DNA from: Cliona cf. orientalis
Taxonomy: Eukaryota > Porifera > Demospongiae > Clionaida > Clionaidae
Assembly (NCBI GenBank): GCA_963930775.1
Contig: OZ005695.1
Coordinates: 2,542,001 to 2,606,000 of the forward strand
DNA: 64,000 bases
Reading direction: 5' to 3'
The number at the start of each line of letters is the position of its first letter. Within the stretch, counting starts at the first letter, position 1. The notes under the pieces are model-generated. The model was not told the DNA's origin. It ran no database searches and was given only the letters and a program-made list of their open reading frames with translations. A program made the translations under genes and the position numbers. This document shows, piece by piece, positions 31,279 through 44,237 of this stretch.

Positions 31279-32742
31279 CTAAACAAGGGCTTTTTGAAAG
31301 TTGCTGCAGAAACTACAAATGAAAAAGACCTGATCAGCTATCCCTGCCATGCAGTTTGGTATGACTTCAAGAATCTTAAAAGCTTTTATTCTTTTGATGG
31401 CCCTCTCCACATGAATTCGTACAGAAGCTATACGCCTTGTAACAAGCAGCTGTTGTTCTGTGAGTTGGTCTTGTGTCTTCATTGGAGGGATATTGAGGCT
31501 CACACCTCGTGCTGCCAGAAGATCAGCAATCGTGAAACCCTTATCGGCCATTACAGAGTCTCCTGGTTCAAGAATATCCAGAAGACCACTCTTGATGGTG
31601 AGCTCACGATCAGAGATGCTTCCACCATACAGCTTGGACACGAAACTTATTGCTCCAGAAGGTGTAATACCGATCAGAACTTTCAGTGTGTTATGGTTTT
31701 TATATGAACTAAATGTCTGCTGCTGTGCTACTGGACTGGAAGGTTGCTCGATAAAGACTTCAGTCGCATCTATAACAACACGTGTTGTTGGATATTCGCC
31801 AAAAGAAGCCGGCATTGTGGTGTTTACTTGCTCTCGGGTTGGCCAAATATTCACTTCTTTAAATTTGGAGTACATGACATTTACCCATGTAATAAAAATC
31901 CTCGACACAGTTGCCTGGGAAATGCCGAAGCGAAAAGCCAAATCCTGCTCGAATAAACCAAGCCGTAGCCTACAAAGAACAAGGAAGAACTCATTTTCTG
32001 GCGATAATATACGAGGTGCACCACGTGTTTCCTGCATTCCCCTTTGACCACTTCCACTGCCGTTCCAATATTGCAAACGATGTACAGATGGTCCCAAGAA
32101 ATTAAAACATATCATAAGTGTGTGGTAGTCTTCAAAGCCAGTGTAGAAACGCACAAGTTTATCATCATCCGCGATAAGTTCAATGCTAAATGGAGGCACA
32201 CAGGACTTCAAGATCGTCTGTGAACTGGCATTGGTGACTGTGGTAGTGCTATGATGCTCAACTTTTTCAGCTGTAGGGATCGTATTGATAGCAGCATCAT
32301 TGTACAGCTTTATACCTGTACATGCCTTGCTAACAATTGAGAGAAACTGTGAGCCAACTGGAACTTCTCGAACACGTGTGGGCGAGAAAGAAGTGTAACA
32401 GTGATCATGTGCAATGATTTCCCTTTTTTCAGCAAGGGTAACATGTGGTTTCTTGGGAGCTACAGACTGTGCCAAACTGCGAGGCTTAGGTGACTTTCTT
32501 CTTCTGGCAGTCCATGGGAACAATTTTGGGATGTCATTCTTACCACGCTTTTTACCGTCTATGAAGTGGACACTACAAATCCTGCTATGTTCATTTACAC
32601 TGTCTTTGTTTAGGTGCATCTTGATTAGCCATTCACTGATGAGATCTGGGTTGTCCAGTGGGAGTGTATAGAATGACATTCCTTGGCATTCAGGTTTGTA
32701 GGAATTGTTTTTGCATCCTGGAACCACACACACGTTGGGCAT
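31279..32742 (-). CDS. THAP-domain DDE transposase of ISL2EU transposon
   Basis: From ATG 32740-32742 the frame encodes 487 residues. Residues 1-77 are a THAP DNA-binding domain with C5, C10, C56 and H59 as the C2CH zinc ligands, closing with LFPW. Residues ~225-480 are a DDE_Tnp_4/HARBI1-like catalytic domain: a helix-turn-helix piece (FRFGISQATVSRIF), VVIDATE (first Asp), VMADKGF (second Asp) and HVERAIKR (Glu), so the D-D-E triad is complete. The THAP part is expected to bind the inverted repeats and the DDE part to cut and join the ends. A 30-codon open extension upstream has no ATG and runs into the inverted repeat, so I chose the Met that begins the THAP fold. It converges with the nuclease gene, with ~90 bp between the stops. 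Confidence 0.88.
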   Translation of the reverse strand: MPNVCVVPGCKNNSYKPECQGMSFYTLPLDNPDLISEWLIKMHLNKDSVNEHSRICSVHFIDGKKRGKNDIPKLFPWTARRRKSPKPRSLAQSVAPKKPHVTLAEKREIIAHDHCYTSFSPTRVREVPVGSQFLSIVSKACTGIKLYNDAAINTIPTAEKVEHHSTTTVTNASSQTILKSCVPPFSIELIADDDKLVRFYTGFEDYHTLMICFNFLGPSVHRLQYWNGSGSGQRGMQETRGAPRILSPENEFFLVLCRLRLGLFEQDLAFRFGISQATVSRIFITWVNVMYSKFKEVNIWPTREQVNTTMPASFGEYPTTRVVIDATEVFIEQPSSPVAQQQTFSSYKNHNTLKVLIGITPSGAISFVSKLYGGSISDRELTIKSGLLDILEPGDSVMADKGFTIADLLAARGVSLNIPPMKTQDQLTEQQLLVTRRIASVRIHVERAIKRIKAFKILEVIPNCMAGIADQVFFICSFCSNFQKALV

Positions 32743-32811
32743 CCTGCCTGTGGTCAAATTCAAATTAACCGCATAGAGTAAATAAGATTGTGTAAGACCT
32801 CCCACAATCGT

Positions 32812-33186
32812 CCCGCCCATTTGCTGATGCAAGCAGTTTGTATAGTCCTAGTAGCAAGTGTTGCAAGAATGAAATGAAAGTTAGAAGCTATATTGCAAGC
32901 GTGGGCCCCCCGAAACTGCCACCTATTGACTGAAGCAAAATACCTTGTGGAAAACCTCCTGAAAAACTGGTAAATAGCCACAGTTTCACCCAAGTCAACT
33001 TTTTGTCCACTTACTTGTTTGTTATCCTCACTGTATTTCTGAAAAATAATCAAAACTATCGTCTGCAGCTGTCAGTATAACCTTCGAAAGTGCATGAAAA
33101 TACAAGTAAAAATGGCGTGCGGCCGTTTTACCCTGGGATTTTTCCCGCCCAATGGCGCGCAGGCGTGCGTTATTTAGAATAATAAT
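32812..33186 (-). repeat. Right terminal inverted repeat of the ISL2EU element
   Basis: It is the reverse complement of 29220-29594. I see about one difference over the inner ~260 bp (Asn against Asp in the shared open frame), so the insertion is recent. Confidence 0.9.
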
Positions 33187-33356
33187 TAAGCCTCGGCATA
33201 CACTCGCATTACCCACCATAACTGATACCTTTTATGTTCATCATTATGATAGCCTACAACAGTTTATATTCACAGGGCAAGTCAACTACCTGTCATTCGT
33301 TTTTTAGGCTGGTATCAACTGTAGAAGTCAAGGTGATCTTGGTTTTTGGGAATGCA

Positions 33357-35173
<1,817 letters not shown>

Positions 35174-35441
35174 TCATGTATCAATAACTGTTCAGTGCAT
35201 ACAATAATAATAATAATACCAGTATGTTCAATTGTATGCAGTTTTTTGGTGTTACACTCTTCTATTATGCATTATTATAACAAATACACTCAAGTTTATT
35301 ATTAAATTTTATGCACGATATTATTATTATACGAATGTACAATTCACTTGTCAGAGTAACAGTGAATAATGATAGTGAGTGACAATCTGCTGAGTCAGCT
35401 GACAACATTGTACAATAATTATTATGCTGGACGTATATTCA

Positions 35442-38400
35442 CTAGAATTTGTGATATTCTGAGTTCATAGACTCTTCATTGTCTCTCATATCAACCATTG
35501 CTAGTGTGTCCTCCATGAACAAGTTCTCCTCCATACCTCGATCAGCAGACTTTGATTTAACACACATTCTGATTTTCTTGATGAAATACCTAAGAAGGTA
35601 TACTATCAAGCAAAGTAGAGGCAGGTAAGAAAGTGAGGTTTGAAGAGCGCTCACGATATTGATCAAGTACTGATTTCTTTTGTGATCTCGAAAAGATATT
35701 TGATAATTGTACATCGTCAACATGTTAATTACTGCCAATAGGCCAAGTAATAGAACATCAAGAATATTATGCTGTTGAAGTTTGTAGGGCTTGACGACAG
35801 CATGAAGTACAAGCATACAAATCAGCTGTACTTCAAGAATAGTGTAAAATTTAGTCAACGAATCTGTTGAGAAGACATGGCACAGTAGGATTAATAGGCG
35901 ATAGAGGAAGTAGAATCCAGCAAAGAAGCGATATCTGTCTTTGAAACAACCTTGAAACGAATCATAAAAAGGCTTCAGCTTTTCTAAGGGAATGATTTTA
36001 CATAGCAAATGTGTGCACGAAGCTTCTTCAATTTTGAGCAGTGCAAATACCCTGTAGCACAGTGGATACACGATCAGCAATAGAGGTGGAGCAACAGTGA
36101 ACACTGCAGTAAATATCAGTGCTGGAAAGGAATACTTGAAATGATGCTTGCCCATAAATGGGATTTCTCCATTAAGGTAGACAACTTTCGAGACAGGGTG
36201 GTTATTTGCAGGCCCCATCCAATAAAGGAACCCTGGAGTTAATATCAAGAGGGATACCCTTGTGATTCGTGCATAACATACCACGAGGAAAGCAACCAGG
36301 CCATGGATGATGGACTGCTTAGCTGAATGCTTTCTAATCATACAGGGATTTAAGAAGCTCATCAGTGCCACTGTGGCTATTACTAAGAGCAGGGAGTACG
36401 TTATTGTTACATACTTAAAAGCAACTACATCCAGTGTTGTTGCCGTACGCCAAAGACAGAAGGATAATTTGTCTGCTTCGAAGAAGTGCAAGTTGAATAT
36501 CGCATAGATGCTGAGGAGTACTTTTCGGAACAACGCTATCTCTTCCTGAGGCTCAATGATTCCATTCACATCAATGAGCATTGAATCCATGATCTGTACA
36601 AACAGCAGAAGACTATTGAGCGCACCAGAGGTAAATTGGATATCAAACAGTATTATGACTAAGAAAAGGATGGTCACTGGCAGTAGTTCAGAGGCCAAAT
36701 ACAGAAGAGGACTTATCTTGCATGTGTTGTCATTTGGTATGCATTTGTAGTTAGTGCTGTGAAAAAACACCGAGTGGTTTGGAAGACAATTACCACAGAG
36801 TTTTCCAGTTCTGTGCTGGCCACAAGTAAAATTATCCAGCTGTGAACTAAGTGGAATTTTATATTTGCTTTTTGTTTTATTATTGTACTGACAAAAACCA
36901 TGAGGACAGTAGCCGGTCATTAATTGGTCCTCAGTCTCTGTGACATTGTAACCTATCCAGTAGCCATTATTGATGAAGGCTTTCTTCTTATCTGCACTGC
37001 ACTTCGTTATTCCAATATACTGTTTATTAGTCGTACTGGCAGAACAGCCACACTTTATTTTGCCACTGCTGCCCTCTTGGGTCACAAATCCAGGAGGGCA
37101 TTCTTTCATTTCAACATTCATGACTACTAGTACTGGATGAAACTCGACGTTGATGAGTGCAAGCCTAGCCATTTCTCCAGGTCTTCCGTACAGCTTCATA
37201 ACCTTGTCTTCCAGTGAGATACTAGAGTAAGCTTGTTTGATTACTATTGAACTGTTGCCATCTGGAATGATAAATGCTTGAAATGTCCCACCAGTTGGTT
37301 GCGAAAGCTCGTCATGAATGTCAAACTCTAAATCAAATTCACGCCCAGGAGTTGCAAATATTGCATGGGACAGATTATATTCAGTTGGATGAACCTGCTC
37401 ACCTGATGTTGATACTTGGTTCTCCGGATAAGACTCATCAAACGTGAAGTTTCCGATACAGTCTAAAGACGATTGGATTGAAATTCTTTGTGATGATGCA
37501 GTCCAGTTAGTCATTTTATTAAATTGCCAGTCCACACACAATCTTCGACATGGCTTTAAGGTATGGACATATATTGCATGCCCATACTTAGCACTATTCC
37601 CGTGAAACTCAAAATAGAGCGATCTGTCTTCAATATGAGCACTGTCTCCCACATACTGAATAAAGCAGTTTTTCAGTGATAGAAAATCATGCACGTTGCT
37701 AGAAGAGGACATGATTGCTCCTCCCCTCTGCATAGCGGTATTATTGATGAACAGAAACGTGCTGTTGTCCCTCACATTCATAACTGATTTTCCAAACATT
37801 AGCATGGCTCCTCCATCAGCATTTGCCCTGTTGTTAATAAATTCAACACGAGAACCACCACTGAAATAAGCCTTGCAAGAGTACATAAATAAAGCTGAAG
37901 CAGTGTTATTTTGGAAAGTAGTGATTCCTCCAAAGTATACAGAGAATTCTGTGCACATTAATGCTCCTCGGCCACTTTCATAAATAGCATATGATCCATT
38001 GTGATTCAGCAAGTTATTATTTACTCTATTTGAAATGAAGCTACAGTCATTGAAGTGAACAGAACTAAGAAATCCATCCACATTAATATCTGTTGTACAT
38101 GGCAGCATGTCAAGAGCAGAGCCATACAGTGCTTGATTGTCCACAAAAGCACAGTCCGTAAAAATTATGGTATTTGCTACAAACAAGTTTCTACTGGAAT
38201 AGATTCTAACTCCTCCTCCATACTGACCAGATCTGGCCTTGTTGCCCACAATTCTACAGTTTTGGAAGATCACTGTATTTCTAGTTCTGTTCTGGCCATC
38301 ACTGTCATAGTAGACAACAAAGCTAAGGCCAATTCCTCCACCATAGTAAAAGCATTCATTGTTTAAAAATTGTGAATTTCGAACAATCAGGGAATTGTTC

Positions 38401-39269
38401 TCTGATGAATCCTTGTAATATGCACGGAGACCGCCACCGACTAATCCCAAATTTTGGGAAAAAGTGCAATTTAGAATAATAATGTTATTATCAGAGGTAT
38501 TTACTAAATCAACCGTAACACCACCTCCACTGACTAAATCTGCATGTAAAGTAAAAGAACCTGTCCAATCAGAGAACGATGAAAATGTGCAATTGTTTTG
38601 ATGGAAAGTGCTGTTAGAGATCAAAATATCATTTCTTGATCCATAGCTTTTTTCACCTGCAAATTCCACATAGAGGCTCCCCCTAGAGACTATTGACTCG
38701 TTGTTACAGTTTCTTTCAAACCAGCTTCTTAAAATGGAAGCATAGCCATTGGTTTGGTGAAGAATTATTCCTGAACCGGTACCATTTATCACATTAACAT
38801 CACGTATGGTTACATTACTACACCCAGAGATCATCAGACTGCTAGTTATTAGCATTATTGAACCATTTAGCTTCTTACTTCCGACCACAGCTCCACACCC
38901 TATGAAATCGACATTTGATATGACAAGATTTGTCACATTGACGAAATTAAATCCAGCAAAATTCGACGGGTCACAACTTATTTCGGTATGGTCACTCCCA
39001 ATGCCTTTTAAAGTTAAGTTGATTTTATTTTGTATATGCAGTTCCTTATGGATATGAAATTTTTTGTCACAAAAGACAACAATTGTGTTATCTCTGAATG
39101 CATCTTCAATAATTGGAACAACTTCTTGGCATGTCATCGCTTTTTGATCACATTCTGACACACAGATTACACTACTTGGAGATAACAAGGATCCAGCTGG
39201 TACTACTTGCACACAGAATCCTATCACAGCCATTATGGTAGTATATAATATCACTGTGACGACTGCCAT
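35442..39269 (-). CDS. Large beta-helix ectodomain protein with multi-pass membrane domain
   Basis: Single-exon frame of 1,275 residues, ATG at 39267-39269. A signal peptide (to about residue 26) is followed by a SECDQKAMTC Cys pair. About 500 residues of right-handed beta-helix repeats come next (NCTFSQN, NSQFLNNE, GGGI patterns), with many sequons. A stretch with a conserved Cys pattern (CPPGFVTQEG...CGCSA; CGQHRTGKLCGNCLPNHS) then leads to a C-terminal block of at least seven hydrophobic segments containing KPFYDSFQGCFKDRYRFFAGFYFLYR. The tail is ~45 residues. This arrangement, a beta-helix rod on a multi-pass domain, is familiar from sponge and choanoflagellate proteins without an assigned function; a GPCR-like or adhesion-receptor role is only inference. 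It is intronless and runs antisense between D and E. It shares the ectodomain type, but not the anchor, of the genes at 1-12045. Confidence 0.82.
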   Translation of the reverse strand: MAVVTVILYTTIMAVIGFCVQVVPAGSLLSPSSVICVSECDQKAMTCQEVVPIIEDAFRDNTIVVFCDKKFHIHKELHIQNKINLTLKGIGSDHTEISCDPSNFAGFNFVNVTNLVISNVDFIGCGAVVGSKKLNGSIMLITSSLMISGCSNVTIRDVNVINGTGSGIILHQTNGYASILRSWFERNCNNESIVSRGSLYVEFAGEKSYGSRNDILISNSTFHQNNCTFSSFSDWTGSFTLHADLVSGGGVTVDLVNTSDNNIIILNCTFSQNLGLVGGGLRAYYKDSSENNSLIVRNSQFLNNECFYYGGGIGLSFVVYYDSDGQNRTRNTVIFQNCRIVGNKARSGQYGGGVRIYSSRNLFVANTIIFTDCAFVDNQALYGSALDMLPCTTDINVDGFLSSVHFNDCSFISNRVNNNLLNHNGSYAIYESGRGALMCTEFSVYFGGITTFQNNTASALFMYSCKAYFSGGSRVEFINNRANADGGAMLMFGKSVMNVRDNSTFLFINNTAMQRGGAIMSSSSNVHDFLSLKNCFIQYVGDSAHIEDRSLYFEFHGNSAKYGHAIYVHTLKPCRRLCVDWQFNKMTNWTASSQRISIQSSLDCIGNFTFDESYPENQVSTSGEQVHPTEYNLSHAIFATPGREFDLEFDIHDELSQPTGGTFQAFIIPDGNSSIVIKQAYSSISLEDKVMKLYGRPGEMARLALINVEFHPVLVVMNVEMKECPPGFVTQEGSSGKIKCGCSASTTNKQYIGITKCSADKKKAFINNGYWIGYNVTETEDQLMTGYCPHGFCQYNNKTKSKYKIPLSSQLDNFTCGQHRTGKLCGNCLPNHSVFFHSTNYKCIPNDNTCKISPLLYLASELLPVTILFLVIILFDIQFTSGALNSLLLFVQIMDSMLIDVNGIIEPQEEIALFRKVLLSIYAIFNLHFFEADKLSFCLWRTATTLDVVAFKYVTITYSLLLVIATVALMSFLNPCMIRKHSAKQSIIHGLVAFLVVCYARITRVSLLILTPGFLYWMGPANNHPVSKVVYLNGEIPFMGKHHFKYSFPALIFTAVFTVAPPLLLIVYPLCYRVFALLKIEEASCTHLLCKIIPLEKLKPFYDSFQGCFKDRYRFFAGFYFLYRLLILLCHVFSTDSLTKFYTILEVQLICMLVLHAVVKPYKLQQHNILDVLLLGLLAVINMLTMYNYQISFRDHKRNQYLINIVSALQTSLSYLPLLCLIVYLLRYFIKKIRMCVKSKSADRGMEENLFMEDTLAMVDMRDNEESMNSEYHKF

Positions 39270-40659
39270 GGCAGTAGATCGAGTACTAAGAGTATGCGTA
39301 TACTCAGGCTATTGACTTGAATACCTAACCAGCTGGTTATAATAAGCTGGCTGAAATCAATAGTTTATTTTATCGTATATTAAAGGTGTATAAACAGGCC
39401 AGCGGATGATAATAATATTATTACTTTGAGTGATAACGTGCGCAATAGTATTAGTATACTGGCACATACAGTAATTAAGGTTAATCAGTTTTCAGTGTTG
39501 GCAATCATGTGATTTTGAACTATATAAACAGCTAAACAGTGAAACTTCCCAAATGGTTAATCAGCATGATTTTATTGATGTACGTTTGTCCCAATGCTGG
39601 CTACAGTAACTGTCATGTTGTATACTACACCAACTGATTTCATAATAATAACAACTATAGCTACTTGTATGCCCACAGTGGTCATAATATCATTACCTTT
39701 GTGCAATCGCAAGAGTGGAGAAGTGCTGTAATTCTCTCAGCTGACTGCCTCTGGTATAACATTCTAGCTACTAAAACAAGGGTGTAGACAGGGGCCGGGG
39801 GGGGGGGGGGGGGGGGGGGGCTTTAGTCCCCCCACTTTTTTAGCAATAATTCATACTATGATTAGTAAGCAGAGCATTTTTAAGGTAGACAGCATACTAG
39901 TAGGTGGTAATATCTACTAAGTAATCAATTAGCAATAATTTAGACTATGATTAGTAAGCAGAATATTTTTAAGGTACACAGCCAGGGTTTCATCTAGCGA
40001 CAAAATTTGGGGTGGAAGTGCGATAAATGAGTGGGCGTATTTAGCACACAAAGTTCCTTGGGGCGTATTTTAGGAGAATTCCTCTAGATTGTTTTGGGTA
40101 ATTTTTGATCACAAACAAAAAGTAATTTTATTTGGTGACTTATTGTGATAATAATATTTATGATGCTTAATTTAATTGAAGTCAAATTTTTAGCGGGGGA
40201 AGCTAGGGAGTTTGGAGGGGAAGCTTCCCCCCTGTCCCCCCCCTCCCCCCACACTGGATGAAACCCTGATAGCATACTAGTAGGTGGTAATATCTACTAT
40301 TAAAGTAATCAATTACAGTTAGTACAGTCTAAACAGTAAAACATAAAAAATTTGCTAGGCAATCAAATACCTGTTTGGGAAACTGAAATGTGTACAGATC
40401 GTCAATAGTAAACTATGAGCACTTTAGATAATGGAATCATAATGATGATTGCATGTGGCCAATAATGCTGCCACATAATAATATGTATGCTCTGACACAC
40501 AAGCTGCATAAGTAACTGTCATTAATACAATACATGTTTATACAGACTCTCTACCTAAGGCTCTTCCATTGTTCATATTAGTATGATTTTAGTTGCCATA
40601 TATACAATGTCATGAATCAGTGCATATGATGTGCTCTGTTAATATCTGCAAACTGAGAG
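39270..40659. other. Intergenic region with transposon and G homopolymer
   Basis: It contains a G24 run (39797-39820), a ~95-bp direct duplication starting at 39841 and again near 39931, and a 286-bp element (39983-40268) inserted in the second repeat. No gene is seen. Promoters of the antisense gene (left end) and gene E (right end) should lie here. Confidence 0.55.
39983..40268. mobile_element. Small DNA transposon with CAGGGTTTCATC ends
   Basis: The left end CAGGGTTTCATC and right end GATGAAACCCTG are perfect 12-bp inverted repeats. Inside are G/C-run blocks and inverted GGAAGC/GCTTCC pieces but no coding frame. The site before insertion is preserved next door: 'ttaaggtagacagcatactagtagg' at about 39880-39905 matches the two flanks of the element joined. 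Only ~3 bp (AGC) seem duplicated. Confidence 0.75.
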
Positions 40660-43600
40660 ATGGGGGTGAGAGCTGAATATCTCTTCTGGGCGTGCTTCAC
40701 TTTGACACTTAGAGTAACATGTAAGTGTGTTTAATATGGCATGCAGCATATCATGTAGCTAGCTAGATCCTGAAAGTTTGGGAAGTAAAAATATATGTAT
40801 GCAGCTCAAGATCTTCAGACTGGCAATGGAAATGGTCCACCCACATTAAGAGACTATAGGGATAATGAAAACAACAACAGGATTCTTCTTCATTATCAGG
40901 CGATTATCCACACCTACAAGTTCAACAGCTGCGGTAACATCACAGAATGGGGGGCTGATGTATTTCAAAATGACCAAGGACGATACGCTCTAGATTTTCA
41001 AGTCTGGAGACCATCGCCAACTACTGACCCCACCACTGGCACTGGCTGCTACAGTCTGGTGGGAAATAACAGGTTTGCATCGATTTCTCTGAGTGGAGGA
41101 ATAGCAAGGGTCACTCCATCACCTCAAGACTACATTCAATACCAATCTGGAGATATGTTAGGAGTCTATGTTGAGAGTGCTAGCCCAATTTTGTCTTCAA
41201 CAAGGCCTGATAATGGAGTGGTGATTCAAATTACTAATGATTTCACTAAGGATACCATATGGTATACAAGCATAGCACCAACTATGGCTACTTCCAAGGG
41301 TCTGGACTGTCCTTACACAGTTGGCGAACCTGGTGGCTTAATGTCGTCTAGACGTGGAGCACCGGTCATCTCTATAGCTACAAGTAGGTGCACGCATGCA
41401 ATTTTAGCATTCATGACATTGTTTTTATCCTTCATTAATTTGCCAATATAGCTGCAAATCCTTGTCCAATATCTTCACCAGTATATCCACCAGTAATTAC
41501 GACACCAGTTAGTCTTTCTACTACTGGTAGTCCTTTAATAGCACCCACCCTCATCAGTACAGTAACTGTGACTGAGACAAAAATTCCAACCAATTCTGAG
41601 ACTGATTTGACACTGCCAATATGGCTGATAGTCACCATTGCCGTAGTGGCTGTTGTCTTTGCTGTGACATGTACATGTGTGCTAGGGACAGCGGTCCTCA
41701 TAATCAAGAAACGAGGTACACGTGCGCATGCCGGCGCCAGGAAAGAAAACCTTCATAATATTATTATTCAGAATGAAATCTACGATCAAGCATCTATCAA
41801 ATCAATTCAGTCGATCAAGCTAAAGGTATCTTATTGATTCTTATAGCTAGCTATATACACGTAGACGATTTTTAAGTCAATACACAGGATTCCAAAAAGA
41901 TTGAAAGAGATGATATGTCTGATACTGCAGGATACCATGTCCCAACTCCAGTGAGTTTCTTGACAGAGTACATATGCATGTGTTGAATTTGAAATTTCTA
42001 TTAATTTTTGTATAATTAGGAAGCAAGAGCAAGCTGGAGAGATGGAGTGATACCAGAAGATGCAGTAAGACTACTAAGTTATAATTAATGCAGTCAACCA
42101 ATATAATTATTGTACAGATTCACCACTACAATAAAACTGTTCACGAATTCTTTCAAGAGGAGCAGGTCTACTGGGCCCCAGCCTCGACGACCTCTGCCCT
42201 CTACTCTCAGCTGGCCTCAAAGAAGTACAGAGAGATCCCAAAAGAGCAGCTAAAGTCAGTAACTGTTATTAGTACTTAGGTTTTCATATAGTGGGCCCTG
42301 GGGCACCCAAAATACAGCTGCATAATATCATAATAATATATGTCCCACTTCCAGATCAAATCTCCCCTTCCAGAATCAATCATACTTCGTATTAGCTTCC
42401 GGGCCCTTCCCTGAATTTGGGGTTCCCATGCTTGCAACCCCAGCCCTATGACTAGGACTCCACATGAAGCACTTGGTGCTACAGTTATCATAACCACTAA
42501 CATGCATGCGTACACTAATCTCTCTAGAATGTTGGAGCAGGTTGGCTCTGGTGAATATGGTCGAGTCTATCGGGCAGAATGGTCAATTTCTGGCACTACA
42601 AAGGAAATTGCTGTCAAAACCTTAAGAGCAGGATCCTCAGAGGAGGAGAAGGTGAGGTTCCTACAAGAGGCAGCCATCATGGGGCAATTCTCTCATCCCT
42701 GCATTGTGAGGCTCTATGGTGTGGTCACTGTGGGTGAACAAGTGAGTTGATCACTGCGCATGCATGCCTCGCATGATTGAGATCAAGAATGGTTGTCAAA
42801 GCTCTTGTCTTAATTTGTGTTCAAGGTTATGATATGCATTGAGCTGATGGCTAAAAGTGACCTTAGACAATACCTCTGCGCTATTGACAAAAAGTAAGAG
42901 AAATTATTCATTTATTAAAGTACAGCCTATGTCAAGTATGCATGGTCTGCTACCTCTATGGTGTGACTATAAAAATTAATTATTTCTTTTGCACAGTCAT
43001 CAAGATCACAAGAGCTCGAGGCAGGGGAAGCGCTTCCTACAATTCTCTCAGCAGATTGCCTCTGGTATGGAGTATCTTTCTAAGAAATCATTTATCCACA
43101 GAGATCTGGCGGCTAGGAATATCCTACTGGATGAAGCTCTTCATTGCAAGGTGAGAGATATTTCCTTGTAGCTACTTTCAGCATTGATTTTGTCATGACC
43201 ATAATATCATTGTATTACTGTGCTATAGATTGGTGACTTTGGAATGGCTCGAGATCTAATGAATGAGAATTATTACATTCCAAAGGCCAAGGGAGGAAAA
43301 ATTCCCATCAGGTGGACAGCTCCAGAGGTATACCTTATATACATGACATTATGTGTGGGTTTTCAGCCACTCATGATAATAATAATTATTCCACTTTACT
43401 TATCACTTATCAGCTACTGAGCTGTAGATATATACACTCCCAGCCTCGATCTTTTATTGGTGCTCCCTTCGGTCCTATAATTATACCCCGGCCACTGAGT
43501 TTGCATTATCATCCATCAGATTCTGTATATAGGCCATCTTTTATAAGAAGTTCTCAACTGACAGTGATGTGTGGAGCTATGGCATGGTGCTGTTTGAGAT

Positions 43601-44237
43601 TTGGTCAGTTGGGAAGGAACCATTCCCAGAACTAATAAATGATCAAGCTATGAAAGAGATTCAGACTGGTCACTGCCAGCCCCCTCCCCCTGGATGTCCA
43701 AGAGCCATCTACAAACTGATGGTGGATTGCTGGTAAGAAGTATAATCATAATTATGCAATGTCATAGTCCTGTGCATTCTTATACAATTTTTTTAAGAGT
43801 GAAATGACCATTCATACATACGTCATACATACATCAAATGTGTCAAAAACAGTGAATCAGATACTATAGTGATACATGCATATTAAACCATCTACTCATA
43901 CGACATTGTGTACATCTCCATGCACATCCATTCACAATGTCATAATAATATGAATAATTCTCACACATGTACACCCAGGAAAGTAGAACATCATCAGCGG
44001 CCTTCATTTGGGCAGATTATTACCTACCTCCAGCAGCCGATAGACCTAAACCAGCCAGTGTACCAGGGTGAGTACAGTGAGCTCTCCATCGAAAACTTTG
44101 ACAAAAGCTGTCAGAGTCAATACAGTGTGATCACCTCGAAGAATTTGAACCAGGCATCAAATGGTGACCTTTCTGATGAACTTGTATCGAATGAGGCCTA
44201 TGGCATGGTGGAGTGGGAGACCAAATTTAAACCATAA
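40660..44237 (+). CDS. Gene E: receptor tyrosine kinase with the shared ~192-aa ectodomain
   Basis: Twelve exons: 40660-40720, 40805-41383, 41452-41825, 41888-41950, 42020-42064, 42118-42254, 42528-42741, 42826-42893, 42997-43150, 43229-43327, 43533-43732 and 43979-44237. They join in phase to 750 residues. It has a signal peptide (1-20), the ectodomain (~21-213; [26 protein letters not shown]), a Thr/Pro-rich stalk opening TANPC and a transmembrane helix (~270-298). The juxtamembrane part contains [20 protein letters not shown], identical to gene A. The kinase (~421-675) has [25 protein letters not shown] and WTAPE, all intact. The tail ends [15 protein letters not shown], the same Tyr motif as the tails of B and D. 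It lacks gene A's exon 4. Kinase exon sizes (214, 68, 99, 200) equal those of gene A, so the two arose by duplication of a whole gene. Confidence 0.88.

Larger units (their letters stand above)
29220..33186. mobile_element. ISL2EU-type DNA transposon, apparently complete
   Basis: This 3,967-bp element is bounded by 375-bp terminal inverted repeats that are nearly identical and flanked by TA (29218-29219 and 33187-33188), compatible with a short target duplication. The ends read ATTATTATTC... and ...GAATAATAAT. Two convergent genes fill the inside: a SWIM/YqaJ nuclease-like protein (plus) and a THAP-DDE transposase (minus). This pair is the known hallmark of the ISL2EU group of eukaryotic transposons related to PIF/Harbinger. 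Both frames are open and keep their catalytic residues, so the copy may be autonomous and young. Confidence 0.88.

Noticed and set aside
31294..32671. Several plus-strand open frames of 60-195 codons across this stretch
   Set aside because: They are shadows of the minus-strand THAP-DDE transposase, which has intact zinc and catalytic residues. The shadows have no domain and no start context.
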